Shown here: one piece after another, positions 9,501-14,336 of the stretch
Position numbering within the stretch: position 1 is the stretch's first letter
How the letters are laid out: each line of letters begins with the position of its first letter
DNA from: a virus
IMG/VR virus record: IMGVR_UViG_3300006749_000190
Location: 1 to 20,507 of that record
Length of the DNA: 20,507 bases
Reading direction: 5' to 3' (one strand)
Notes under the pieces: generated by a model
Databases searched by the model: none
What the model saw: only the letters and a program-made list of their open reading frames with translations
What the model was told of the DNA's origin: nothing
Program-made: the position numbers and the translations under genes

Positions 9501-9722
9501 CTTGTTTCTGCTGCTGTAGGACTAGGGTCTAAAGAAGTAGGCGGAACTAAAAGCACCATACTAAATTATTTTTTCGGACCAGGTTCTATAGGAACTATAG
9601 TAGCAAATATTGCTACTGGTGAATCTCCAGAAGCTGCCGAAACTCGCAAAATGTTGCAAGATGTTGACAGACCTTTGTCTGCTACTGAAGACGCACTTTA
9701 CAAGCAGTTTAGTATTAATTAG
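6540..9722 (+). CDS. Very large putative internal virion / ejection protein (1060 aa)
   Basis: The ATG is preceded by AAGGA at good spacing, 9 bases after the preceding stop. Residues 18-28 are a PAPAPAPAP stretch encoded by a hexamer repeat, leading into an acidic linker. Residues 200-248 are a Gly/Ala-rich hydrophobic region that could form two membrane-spanning segments (about 203-226 and 229-246, separated by PTGP). The remainder is long, charged and helical, with a second glycine-rich hydrophobic patch near the C-terminus (FFGPGSIGTIVANIATG). I see no transglycosylase or peptidase motif. It is the last gene of the + strand cluster. The size, position and hydrophobic hairpin suit a protein ejected into the cell envelope with the DNA, but this is inferred. 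Confidence 0.65.
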   Translation: MANTAQQLGQQFGVNIQPSPAPAPAPAPVEEESTEIEIRPGVLFDPSIEDTRTRAPLFGLEFLEDVPVLGDLPPNIAAAEPDPRYRLKSEKIEEDTTERLSKIIGEEGGTYDPDGTEIKNIIGNEGLAAFGFVETVEEARKLYENIHGKGKVRVFEDTNPRTVFSPQFYISLEQDDGTFTPFSSPVQSTADYAKMLSGTVGYDVAAGSATVGTAFSTAAVVTAAAAPTGPFAPLLGGLTFGYMLYAGGGTTEKFKQEVLKDQLGLEAKEADEAETLLGQIYDTINRGYTPSGSAFGIEFTGDKFTDQERLAAQLELLLGGAGGIVTKLRLTLGRRGQAFLEDTAASLDIYPSARKAQEASVATGARPGSDAAKVDGVDMTLVDATGRQVTLGGMTLKSVTDSRIIGRLSGLAEQTSVIIPRKIRESTQSAVDYLKTYKDNLGGGDFGLFRRSLNDMQDFFSKNRDKTPEYKKIGTSIQELDKLFRALRFDEAKGLYARVFDSVGTSSYNMGPAIDKIIANTRTIVPGLDDAGKRTGSNLQMQAGEPNLFDAIEAVKGLGNKEAGGVLTYQGMDAAIAAFNKANPAYAISRTSKDYNIDSPAKLLHMFATRFGEMGSDLAALPNPSTAAKNARSTAMEMRETLLDMIGNPEGVDDAVKANIRNDLNDANAFYKETYDIVEKAQTRTKTKVLKYTEPGQFSRDILDKGRNIATEELLEALGKQQDYVMANLARANVVNSPMALTKLQDSFKELVDANIALSMPGKAGEKSAPTALRDFFTNFSDDELATLGYDRAAKQQALQDADQLAELASGDFVEVVGKNAADNSPFLLRFKNVFNDPSKINDNLGKLITIAQRESAGAGMENLRKGFFDYLVSTQSGVLKRVQSNTAYSKVGDFEIDSAKLGELLDQAIEVAPNLSKILNEKDMAVLKMLQSYTATLSRSGADAGSALSGAQIIGELFTIDPLKLGRGLARLGAQKRIATLFTNDNLVSAAVGLGSKEVGGTKSTILNYFFGPGSIGTIVANIATGESPEAAETRKMLQDVDRPLSATEDALYKQFSIN
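6595..6618 (+). repeat. Hexamer microsatellite (cacctg x4) in the 1060-aa gene
   Basis: Four perfect tandem copies of cacctg run from 6595 to 6618 and are followed by caccc. They encode alternating Pro-Ala near the N-terminus (about residues 18-28). The unit is in frame, so slippage would change the linker length by two residues without breaking the gene. Confidence 0.9.
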
Positions 9723-9876
9723 AATCCATCCCAACACAAAAGCACCTATCTGACGGATAATCAAATAAGTGCTCTGTAAGTTCCACGTGACAGGTGGATA
9801 ACCACTCTGTTGTGACTATGGGCTTTGTATCAATGTTGTCCGGTGTGGCAGATAGCACACAAAACAACAACCACAC
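9715..9876 (-). CDS. Short gene between convergent modules (53 aa, GTG start)
   Basis: A 53-codon frame fills the gap between the two modules. The GTG at 9876-9874 lies 4 bases after the stop of the upstream gene, and the TAA (9717-9715) overlaps the end of the convergent 1060-residue gene by 8 bp. The product begins with a hydrophobic stretch (WLLFCVLSA), then TPDNIDTKPIVTTEWLSTCH, and ends DRCFCVGMDSN, with four Cys in all. A TTG at 9888 would add MDKA and give a more typical signal-peptide start (Lys before the hydrophobic run). It could be a small exported or membrane-tethered protein. I do not recognise a family. Support is positional plus the openness of the frame; the Shine-Dalgarno is weak. 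Confidence 0.45.
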   Translation of the reverse strand: MWLLFCVLSATPDNIDTKPIVTTEWLSTCHVELTEHLFDYPSDRCFCVGMDSN

Positions 9877-9880
9877 TGCC

Positions 9881-10183
9881 TTATCCAATATCCACTACAT
9901 CCATATTATTAACGCGCTGAACCAGCCCTCGGGAGGTTTGGCGCATTTGTTGTGCGGCACCCACAATAAAATTAGCGCTATCTTTGCTAATCTTGTAGTC
10001 ATTGCTAGCAAGCACAGGGATAGCATGTTGGTCTATAATATCGTCAGCCAACTCATCCCATGTGTATTCACTAAAAGAAGTTTCGCTATCGCCGCCTGAT
10101 ATTACAACAGCTATACCGTTTTTAGTTATGCTTAGGTGTACGTCTAGTTCACTCAGCACAGATAGTGTCTTGGTCGATGCCAT
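9881..10183 (-). CDS. Unknown small phage protein (100 aa)
   Basis: The 100-residue product reads as a folded alpha/beta protein: LDVHLSITKNGIAVVISGGD, then an acidic helical part (WDELADDIIDQHAIPVLASN), and a C-terminus with VGAAQQMRQTSRGLVQRVN. I know no family. The ATG lies inside the end of the upstream PD-(D/E)XK-type gene (35-bp overlap), with GAGG three bases before it, a rather short spacing. It is the penultimate gene of the - strand cluster. Confidence 0.65.
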   Translation of the reverse strand: MASTKTLSVLSELDVHLSITKNGIAVVISGGDSETSFSEYTWDELADDIIDQHAIPVLASNDYKISKDSANFIVGAAQQMRQTSRGLVQRVNNMDVVDIG

Positions 10184-10598
10184 TGGCCTCTTCCTTAAAT
10201 GCTTTAATTACATCTGATGAAAACAACTTCTGTATGTTAAGCAAGTACATTTGAGAAGCGTAGTTATCTCCACCCTTTACGGATTTCTTGTAGTCTAGGT
10301 TGTCGATAATTTTCTTAAGTGACTCCACAGGAAACACCAACGTAGCAAATACGCCATCACCGATGCACAGATTGTGGAACCAGTAGTCAGCTTCTGTAGC
10401 CGCAATGCCACTAGGCTTGCCATAAGACTGATACTCAATGGCAATGTTGCCGGTACGTGCCCACATGTCTCGCTCTGACTTCACTTCAATCTTCTTATCT
10501 TGAAGCATGTCAACGATAAGTTGCTCACGCACTTTACCGTATTGCAAATCAATATCAAACTTCTTACGGTCTTTAACTGCTGGTTCCAGATTTTCCAT
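10149..10598 (-). CDS. PD-(D/E)XK-like phage nuclease, putative
   Basis: The 149-residue product has the pattern FDIDLQYGKVREQ (14-26), IEVKSERDMWARTGNIAIE (37-55) and KPSGIAATEADYWFH (61-75). E38-V-K40 with upstream E25 fits a PD-(D/E)XK nuclease core, and proteins with this IEVKSE...TGN...SG...T.AdyW pattern are common in phages without an assigned substrate. The ATG at 10598 is preferred: GAG of AAAAGAG lies 8 bases before it, and the upstream gene's TAG is one base away. A TTG start at 10619 would overlap the upstream gene for no clear benefit. It may act in DNA repair, recombination or host DNA breakdown. The nuclease assignment is moderate and the function is unknown. Confidence 0.65.
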   Translation of the reverse strand: MENLEPAVKDRKKFDIDLQYGKVREQLIVDMLQDKKIEVKSERDMWARTGNIAIEYQSYGKPSGIAATEADYWFHNLCIGDGVFATLVFPVESLKKIIDNLDYKKSVKGGDNYASQMYLLNIQKLFSSDVIKAFKEEANGIDQDTICAE

Positions 10599-10599
10599 T

Positions 10600-10815
10600 C
10601 TATTCGCTCTTTTCTTCAAATTCTTTCACGGATGCAAGGAGCATCTTAGAAAACATATCCTGTGCAGCGGACAACTGGTCTAAATCAAACTTGGCGTTAG
10701 CAATTTTACTATTTACAGAACGCAACTGTTTCACTAAATACTGTTGACCATCTTCTAATTCAACAAAGTCATATTCTTTACCATCTATGGTAACCATTTG
10801 TTTTTCGTCTGACAT
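10600..10815 (-). CDS. DUF6447-like small protein
   Basis: The start at 10815 is chosen because GGAG lies five bases before this ATG; the longer frame from 10839 would overlap the upstream gene. The 71-residue product contains MVTIDGKEYDFVELEDG followed by a long helix (LVKQLRSVNSKIANAKFDLD, then AAQDMFSKMLLASVKEF). The pattern TIDGKEYDxxxL plus a helical tail of roughly 45 residues resembles the DUF6447 group, small proteins frequent in marine cyanophages and their relatives. The role is unknown. The family name is from memory of the motif and should be treated as likely, not certain. Confidence 0.7.
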   Translation of the reverse strand: MSDEKQMVTIDGKEYDFVELEDGQQYLVKQLRSVNSKIANAKFDLDQLSAAQDMFSKMLLASVKEFEEKSE

Positions 10816-10828
10816 TATATCTCCTATG

Positions 10829-11263
10829 TCAAGATGCACGACCTTTAAAAAAGTCTAATTGTTTAGCTACTAGGTCGTTAAGATTGGGGGGATTATAGTT
10901 CGGGCCTTTAAGGACTTTACCCTGTTCATTCTTTACAGGTTTGCCATCAACCATTTTGCTCATGTTTGATTTGTGTATTCTACTAAACGCCTCATCAATT
11001 GGCAAGCCAAAAGTTACAGCAAATCCTGATATAACGTACATAACATCGCACAATTCTTTAATAATCTTAGTGTGTAATTTCTGCGATACAAAGGAGGAGG
11101 TAGTCAGTTCTTCAATGGCATCCATAACTTCTTCACGCAGTTCTGCAACTTCTTCATCTATGAAAGACATACGTAGCATCAACTGATGTTTATTAAATTC
11201 TATGTCTATGGGCTGGTCCATAGCTGTTTGAAATTCTTCTACGCTTTTTTCCTTACTTCCCAT
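10829..11263 (-). CDS. MazG-like all-alpha nucleoside triphosphate pyrophosphohydrolase
   Basis: The 144-residue product carries the metal-binding signature of the MazG / all-alpha NTP-PPase superfamily: E38-x2-E41 (in DEEVAELREE), 28 residues, then E70-x2-D73 (in KELCDVMYVISGF). The following SRIHKSNMSKMVDGKPV and LKGPNYNPP are typical of the phosphoribosyl-ATP-pyrophosphohydrolase-like branch seen in phages. Such enzymes hydrolyse (d)NTPs to monophosphates and pyrophosphate; in phages they are thought to tune nucleotide pools or alarmone levels. The exact substrate cannot be read from the sequence. The ATG at 11263 is chosen for AAAGG seven bases before it rather than a TTG at 11287. It lies 13 bases before the DUF6447-like gene. 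Confidence 0.85.
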   Translation of the reverse strand: MGSKEKSVEEFQTAMDQPIDIEFNKHQLMLRMSFIDEEVAELREEVMDAIEELTTSSFVSQKLHTKIIKELCDVMYVISGFAVTFGLPIDEAFSRIHKSNMSKMVDGKPVKNEQGKVLKGPNYNPPNLNDLVAKQLDFFKGRAS

Positions 11264-11447
11264 TTTGTAACCTTTGTAAATTCTCAAAATAACAAGAATC
11301 GTAACCCCGCTGCCATTCTTTGCCGCGGAATGAATTAGTAGAATATGGATTGGATAAAATATGAAAGTATTTGTTACGCCTTTCTACTTTATAAAAAGAC
11401 CTGCGGCCTTCGTAGTAAAACCGTTCTACGGCAGAGTTTTTAGCCAT
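11253..11447 (-). CDS. Ribosome modulation factor-like small protein
   Basis: The 64-residue basic protein contains RFYYEGRRSFYKV and then NPYSTNSFRGKEWQRGYDSC. The spacing of G, N-P-Y, R, W and G-Y recalls ribosome modulation factor (RMF: G-x-x-A-G, C-P-Y, W-x-x-G-W). RMF drives 70S ribosome dimerisation and hibernation in bacteria. Similar NPYS...WxxGYD proteins occur in phages of marine bacteria, in my recollection, usually unannotated. The similarity is short and the function is inference. GAGG lies nine bases before the ATG. The gene overlaps the 40-residue gene upstream by 8 bp and the MazG-like gene by 11 bp. Confidence 0.6.
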   Translation of the reverse strand: MAKNSAVERFYYEGRRSFYKVERRNKYFHILSNPYSTNSFRGKEWQRGYDSCYFENLQRLQNGK

Positions 11448-11562
11448 TTTTATTTTCCTCTTTTTCTTTCACTTTCTGCCATTCGTCCCATTGTTCAGAT
11501 TTGCGGGGCGGATTACAGATTACATAATCCTTGCCTCGCTTCCATACTACCTTATTAGACAC
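11440..11562 (-). CDS. Very small protein (40 aa, GTG start)
   Basis: The GTG at 11562-11560 shares its first base with the upstream TAG (TAGTG), and the TAA at 11442-11440 overlaps the next ATG by 8 bp. The frame therefore links its two neighbours exactly. The product is KVVWKRGKDYVICNPPRKSE, then QWDEWQKVKEKEENKNG: a WKRGKDYxxxNPP segment followed by a charged helix. I recall similar short W-x-R-G-K-D-Y...NPPRKS...W proteins in marine phages but no function. It is well below usual gene-calling length limits and would normally be missed. Coupled translation with the upstream gene is likely. Confidence 0.7.
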   Translation of the reverse strand: MSNKVVWKRGKDYVICNPPRKSEQWDEWQKVKEKEENKNG

Positions 11563-11783
11563 TATTTCAACTCCATAGATTCAAAGATAAAATAACGATT
11601 AAGCACATCTAGTCTGTCCTGGTGGGCGGCCAGTTTGTCCAGTTCGTCTTGGACTGCCTCCATAATGTCAGAGTGCTCTCCGATGCCGGCAGGGTTATTT
11701 AGGTACACCTCTATGTTCGCTTGGTGTAGCGCAATACCTCCTTCAGCATTTTTCTTCAGTGCATTCAGCATCATATCTTTCAT
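11562..11783 (-). CDS. Conserved phage protein of unknown function (73 aa)
   Basis: The 73-residue product is MKDMMLNALKKNAEGGIALH, then ANIEVYLNNPAGIGEHSDIM and an acidic/amphipathic helix ending YFIFESMELK. The core NAEGxIAxHxANxExYLxNPAGIGEHxDxxEAxQxELDK is a pattern I recognise as strongly conserved among phages of marine bacteria, yet without a known role. It is predicted to be a helical hairpin. The Shine-Dalgarno AGGA sits eight bases before the ATG, just after the ribonucleotide reductase stop, and the gene's own stop overlaps the following GTG gene. It is probably co-expressed with ribonucleotide reductase. Confidence 0.8.
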   Translation of the reverse strand: MKDMMLNALKKNAEGGIALHQANIEVYLNNPAGIGEHSDIMEAVQDELDKLAAHQDRLDVLNRYFIFESMELK

Positions 11784-11794
11784 TTTAATCTTCC

Positions 11795-13735
11795 TTAAGC
11801 GGCTGTCAAGTCTACAATTTCACATACACCGGCAGTACAGGCCAACTCCCTGCCCCCTGATGTATTGTCTTCTTTTTCATATTCGGGCAACTCGCCCCAG
11901 TCAATTTTAGTGGGCATGCGTGTTACCATTTCATCGTATTCATCTTTTGTGCAATCTTGATACGGGGCTTGCTTGTACGTATGGTCGCTGAATGGCAGGA
12001 AGCTAATGCCCGACACTTCATCGAAGTGTTCGTACACCCACGCACCTACATCCATCCATTCATTTTCCTTCACTGAAATTGTTACGCTAGGCTTATGTTC
12101 GCACCAATGGCGCTGATACAAAAGCCACAGTTCTAGCTGTTCGATGGCAGTCATAGCAGTCCGTGTAACAGCCAACGAAGGCGACTTCATTGGGAAACTG
12201 AACACAGTTGTGCTGTCTGGCTTCATTACATCAGGCTCGTTGGGAATGCCGGCATCACGCATAAACTGTGTGAGCGGGTCTTTGTTATCACCTCGCACTG
12301 TACGGATGTAGTGGGGGTTATGCCTAGCGTGAATACCGCTGGCACTATCGACAAGCTGTGAAACAGTGCCACTAGGTTTTACACACGTAATAGCTGCAGA
12401 TTGTGCAATTTTTAACTGTTGTGCATACTCAGCGTTAGTGTCTATAGCCTCGTTACGCAGTAGCTCAAGAGTGCTAGAAATGTTCATACCGAGGTCGGGA
12501 CTGGTGCCGCTGAGAAGCGTACTGTCCATGATGCCAGTCAATGACACCCCTAGTAGCCGCTCTTCCTCAGTATTTGTTTTCCATATTTTACGCAGATATT
12601 TAAAATCTGTGAGTGTGGATTGAAAAGTGCCCAGTATGGTGGCCAGACGCACTTTGCGCTTCAATGTATCGGCAGTATCCGTAGCACGTGCCACCACTTC
12701 TGACAAATTACAGAACTGGTAGGGACGTAGCAGAATTTCGGAACAGGGATTACATCCAAAATCCTGTTCTGCATCACGCCGACCATTTTTAGCGGCTTGC
12801 TTTCTAGCAGACTCACGATTGAATATGCCACGCTCACCTGACTTAGATTCATACAGCGATACCCACTCACGCATAAATGTGCCCATCTCGGGCTTACCTT
12901 TGTAGGCTACGCTGTTGTTAGCCAGCGCACGTTGTCCTTCATTTTCCCACCACTGCCCAGACTTGGCATGTGCCATTTGGTCATCGTTAAGATTAGATAA
13001 TGAAATCAATGCACTGCGGCGCACACCGCCAACAACTACAACTTCACCAATCTTGCACATGATGTCATGGCACTCAATCGGATATAGCCTACGTCCTGCC
13101 GCGCCCTTGAACTTATCAATTACAAACTGAAAAAGTTCTTCCAAGGGTGCGGGGCCACTAGCGCGACCACCAAATGTTTTAAGGCGTTCACCAGCTGCAC
13201 GAACATCTGATGTATCCCACTTAGGAATCTGGCCGGCATACAGCAAAGATATCAATTCACGCAGAGATTTTGACCAACCAGGACGGCTGTCACCTACTTT
13301 GATTACGGTATCGGTTTCGTGCATAGCCTCATTGACTATGGGCATCTTTTCTATGTTGTGGCGCTCCACGGAGAAGCCTACGCCTGTACCGCACATAAGG
13401 ATGTACATAGTCTCATCAGAGGCTCTGGGACTGTCTACGGGCACGTAGGAGCAGTTGTATCCGCCCACATGACAGCGGTCTAAGGCAGGACCAGAGGTCA
13501 TCAGAGCACGCATACTAGGCATAATTTCTTGATTCAATACGGCTTCTTCTAGGTCGCCCCGTAACTCACTACCAAGGTTGTAGTCGTAATTATCACGCAG
13601 ATGCCTATCCATATAATCAAAATAGCGTGAAACGGTTTCTACCCATGTCTCACGCCTTTGTTCATCTTCTTTCCATCTTGCGTACCGCGACAACGCGATA
13701 AAATTTTGGTAGTCTGTTGGTAGTGCGTTATTCAT
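11795..13735 (-). CDS. nrdJ: Class II (adenosylcobalamin-dependent) ribonucleotide reductase, monomeric type
   Basis: The 646-residue enzyme reduces ribonucleoside triphosphates to deoxyribonucleotides with a B12-generated thiyl radical. The active-site loop is N329-P-C331-S-E333: Asn, radical Cys and Glu. C95 (in NCSYVPVD) and C342 (in FCNLS) match the redox pair that becomes a disulfide. The C-terminus carries C633-x4-C638 (ELACTAGVCE), matching the shuttle cysteines of the Lactobacillus-type RTPR. KPSGTVSQL and the following Ser-Ala-Ser-Gly-His segment fit the phosphate-binding region. It is somewhat shorter than the roughly 740 residues of the bacterial RTPR. No intein or split is present. 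The start overlaps the upstream gene by 8 bp. It supplies dNTPs for phage replication and ties the phage to host or environmental B12. Confidence 0.93.
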   Translation of the reverse strand: MNNALPTDYQNFIALSRYARWKEDEQRRETWVETVSRYFDYMDRHLRDNYDYNLGSELRGDLEEAVLNQEIMPSMRALMTSGPALDRCHVGGYNCSYVPVDSPRASDETMYILMCGTGVGFSVERHNIEKMPIVNEAMHETDTVIKVGDSRPGWSKSLRELISLLYAGQIPKWDTSDVRAAGERLKTFGGRASGPAPLEELFQFVIDKFKGAAGRRLYPIECHDIMCKIGEVVVVGGVRRSALISLSNLNDDQMAHAKSGQWWENEGQRALANNSVAYKGKPEMGTFMREWVSLYESKSGERGIFNRESARKQAAKNGRRDAEQDFGCNPCSEILLRPYQFCNLSEVVARATDTADTLKRKVRLATILGTFQSTLTDFKYLRKIWKTNTEEERLLGVSLTGIMDSTLLSGTSPDLGMNISSTLELLRNEAIDTNAEYAQQLKIAQSAAITCVKPSGTVSQLVDSASGIHARHNPHYIRTVRGDNKDPLTQFMRDAGIPNEPDVMKPDSTTVFSFPMKSPSLAVTRTAMTAIEQLELWLLYQRHWCEHKPSVTISVKENEWMDVGAWVYEHFDEVSGISFLPFSDHTYKQAPYQDCTKDEYDEMVTRMPTKIDWGELPEYEKEDNTSGGRELACTAGVCEIVDLTAA

Positions 13736-13904
13736 ATTGTGTCCTCACTTGTATCCTTCTAGGCACTATTCCCTCAACATCATAAAATAAATCGTCAAGG
13801 TACTCCTTCACGGTATCAGAAACTTCATCAATGTCTACATTGAATTCTTCTAAATTAATATCTGCATTAACTACAATATTAGCCCGAATTTTCCTTGCTG
13901 CCAT
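13728..13904 (-). CDS. Small unknown protein upstream of ribonucleotide reductase (58 aa)
   Basis: The ATG at 13904 lies inside the end of the DUF3310 gene (26-bp overlap), and the TAA overlaps the ribonucleotide reductase ATG by 8 bp. The product starts MAARKIRANIVVNADINLEE, continues with an acidic helical part (VSDTVKEYLDDLFYDVEG) and ends IVPRRIQVRTQYE, suggesting a beta-alpha-beta fold. Such short basic-start, KxxxYLxDxxYDVxGxxxxxIxVR proteins are seen beside replication genes in other phages; no function is known to me. Translational coupling to ribonucleotide reductase is suggested by the overlap. Confidence 0.75.
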   Translation of the reverse strand: MAARKIRANIVVNADINLEEFNVDIDEVSDTVKEYLDDLFYDVEGIVPRRIQVRTQYE

Positions 13905-14151
13905 TTTCCATTACACCAATCAATCGGTCTAGGTACCACCTAGCCTTCTGCAAATCCTCCACAGATTTGCCCTTGTAGCGTTCTCGCCACGTGTATTTGA
14001 GGGCATTGCCTTTGCAATACCCCCTGTATTCATCTGGAGTTAGGGCAGCTTCAATAGCTTCAATACATTCAAGCCCCTCAGTTTTATAATGCGCTGGGTG
14101 GTTAACATTATCTTCTGACATTCTTTGCCTCATATAATCTTCGTGTCGCAT
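13879..14151 (-). CDS. DUF3310 (SaV-like) protein
   Basis: The 90-residue product matches the DUF3310 / nucleotide-kinase-named phage family: NHPAHYKTEGLECIEAIEAA (17-36), a central YCKGNALKYTWR and the closing EDLQKARWYLDRLI. The family is very frequent in phages, almost always near replication genes, with no proven biochemical role despite the inherited name. The ATG at 14151 has AAGG six bases upstream, formed partly by the preceding stop codon. A second possible start at 14121 (MSEDNVNHPAHY, with GAGG six bases before it) would match the usual family N-terminus, so either or both may be used. Confidence 0.9.
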   Translation of the reverse strand: MRHEDYMRQRMSEDNVNHPAHYKTEGLECIEAIEAALTPDEYRGYCKGNALKYTWRERYKGKSVEDLQKARWYLDRLIGVMENGSKENSG

Positions 14152-14159
14152 TTTAAACC

Positions 14160-14336
14160 TTAGTCACACGACGACAACCGTGATACGATTGCCGTGTGCT
14201 TTCCGTCTTCTTCTGTTTTACTGACCACGCGTGTGTCATACGCGATTGTTGGGTAGGTGTTCTTGTAGTTGTCTATATATTCCTGCAACTCTGCAGGGCT
14301 ATCGGCTTCTATTCTATACCTAACATCTCTTGGCAT
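14160..14336 (-). CDS. Small unknown protein downstream of the methyltransferase (58 aa)
   Basis: The ATG at 14336 lies within the last codons of the methyltransferase gene (17-bp overlap), with AAGG nine bases upstream. The TAA at 14162-14160 forms part of the Shine-Dalgarno of the DUF3310 gene. The product is MPRDVRYRIEADSPAELQEY followed by IDNYKNTYPTIAYDTRVVSK and a final strand (GKHTAIVSRLSSCD). This looks like a compact beta-alpha-beta-beta domain. No family is recognised. Its exact fit between two clear genes supports it as genuine. Confidence 0.75.
   Translation of the reverse strand: MPRDVRYRIEADSPAELQEYIDNYKNTYPTIAYDTRVVSKTEEDGKHTAIVSRLSSCD

Noticed and set aside
9741-9773. Stem-loop AGCAC / GTGCT with inner TATC / GATA as a terminator
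   Set aside because: Only 5 + 4 base pairs, a large asymmetric loop and no following T-run; too weak to call.
9789-9813. Alternative short hairpins (CCAC/GTGG and GTGG-ATAA-CCAC)
   Set aside because: Mutually exclusive 4-5 bp stems without a U-tract; expected by chance.
9794-10099. + strand open frame of 101 codons across the convergent junction
   Set aside because: It is antisense to two - strand genes, has no Shine-Dalgarno and no protein-like composition; the + strand cluster ends at 9722.
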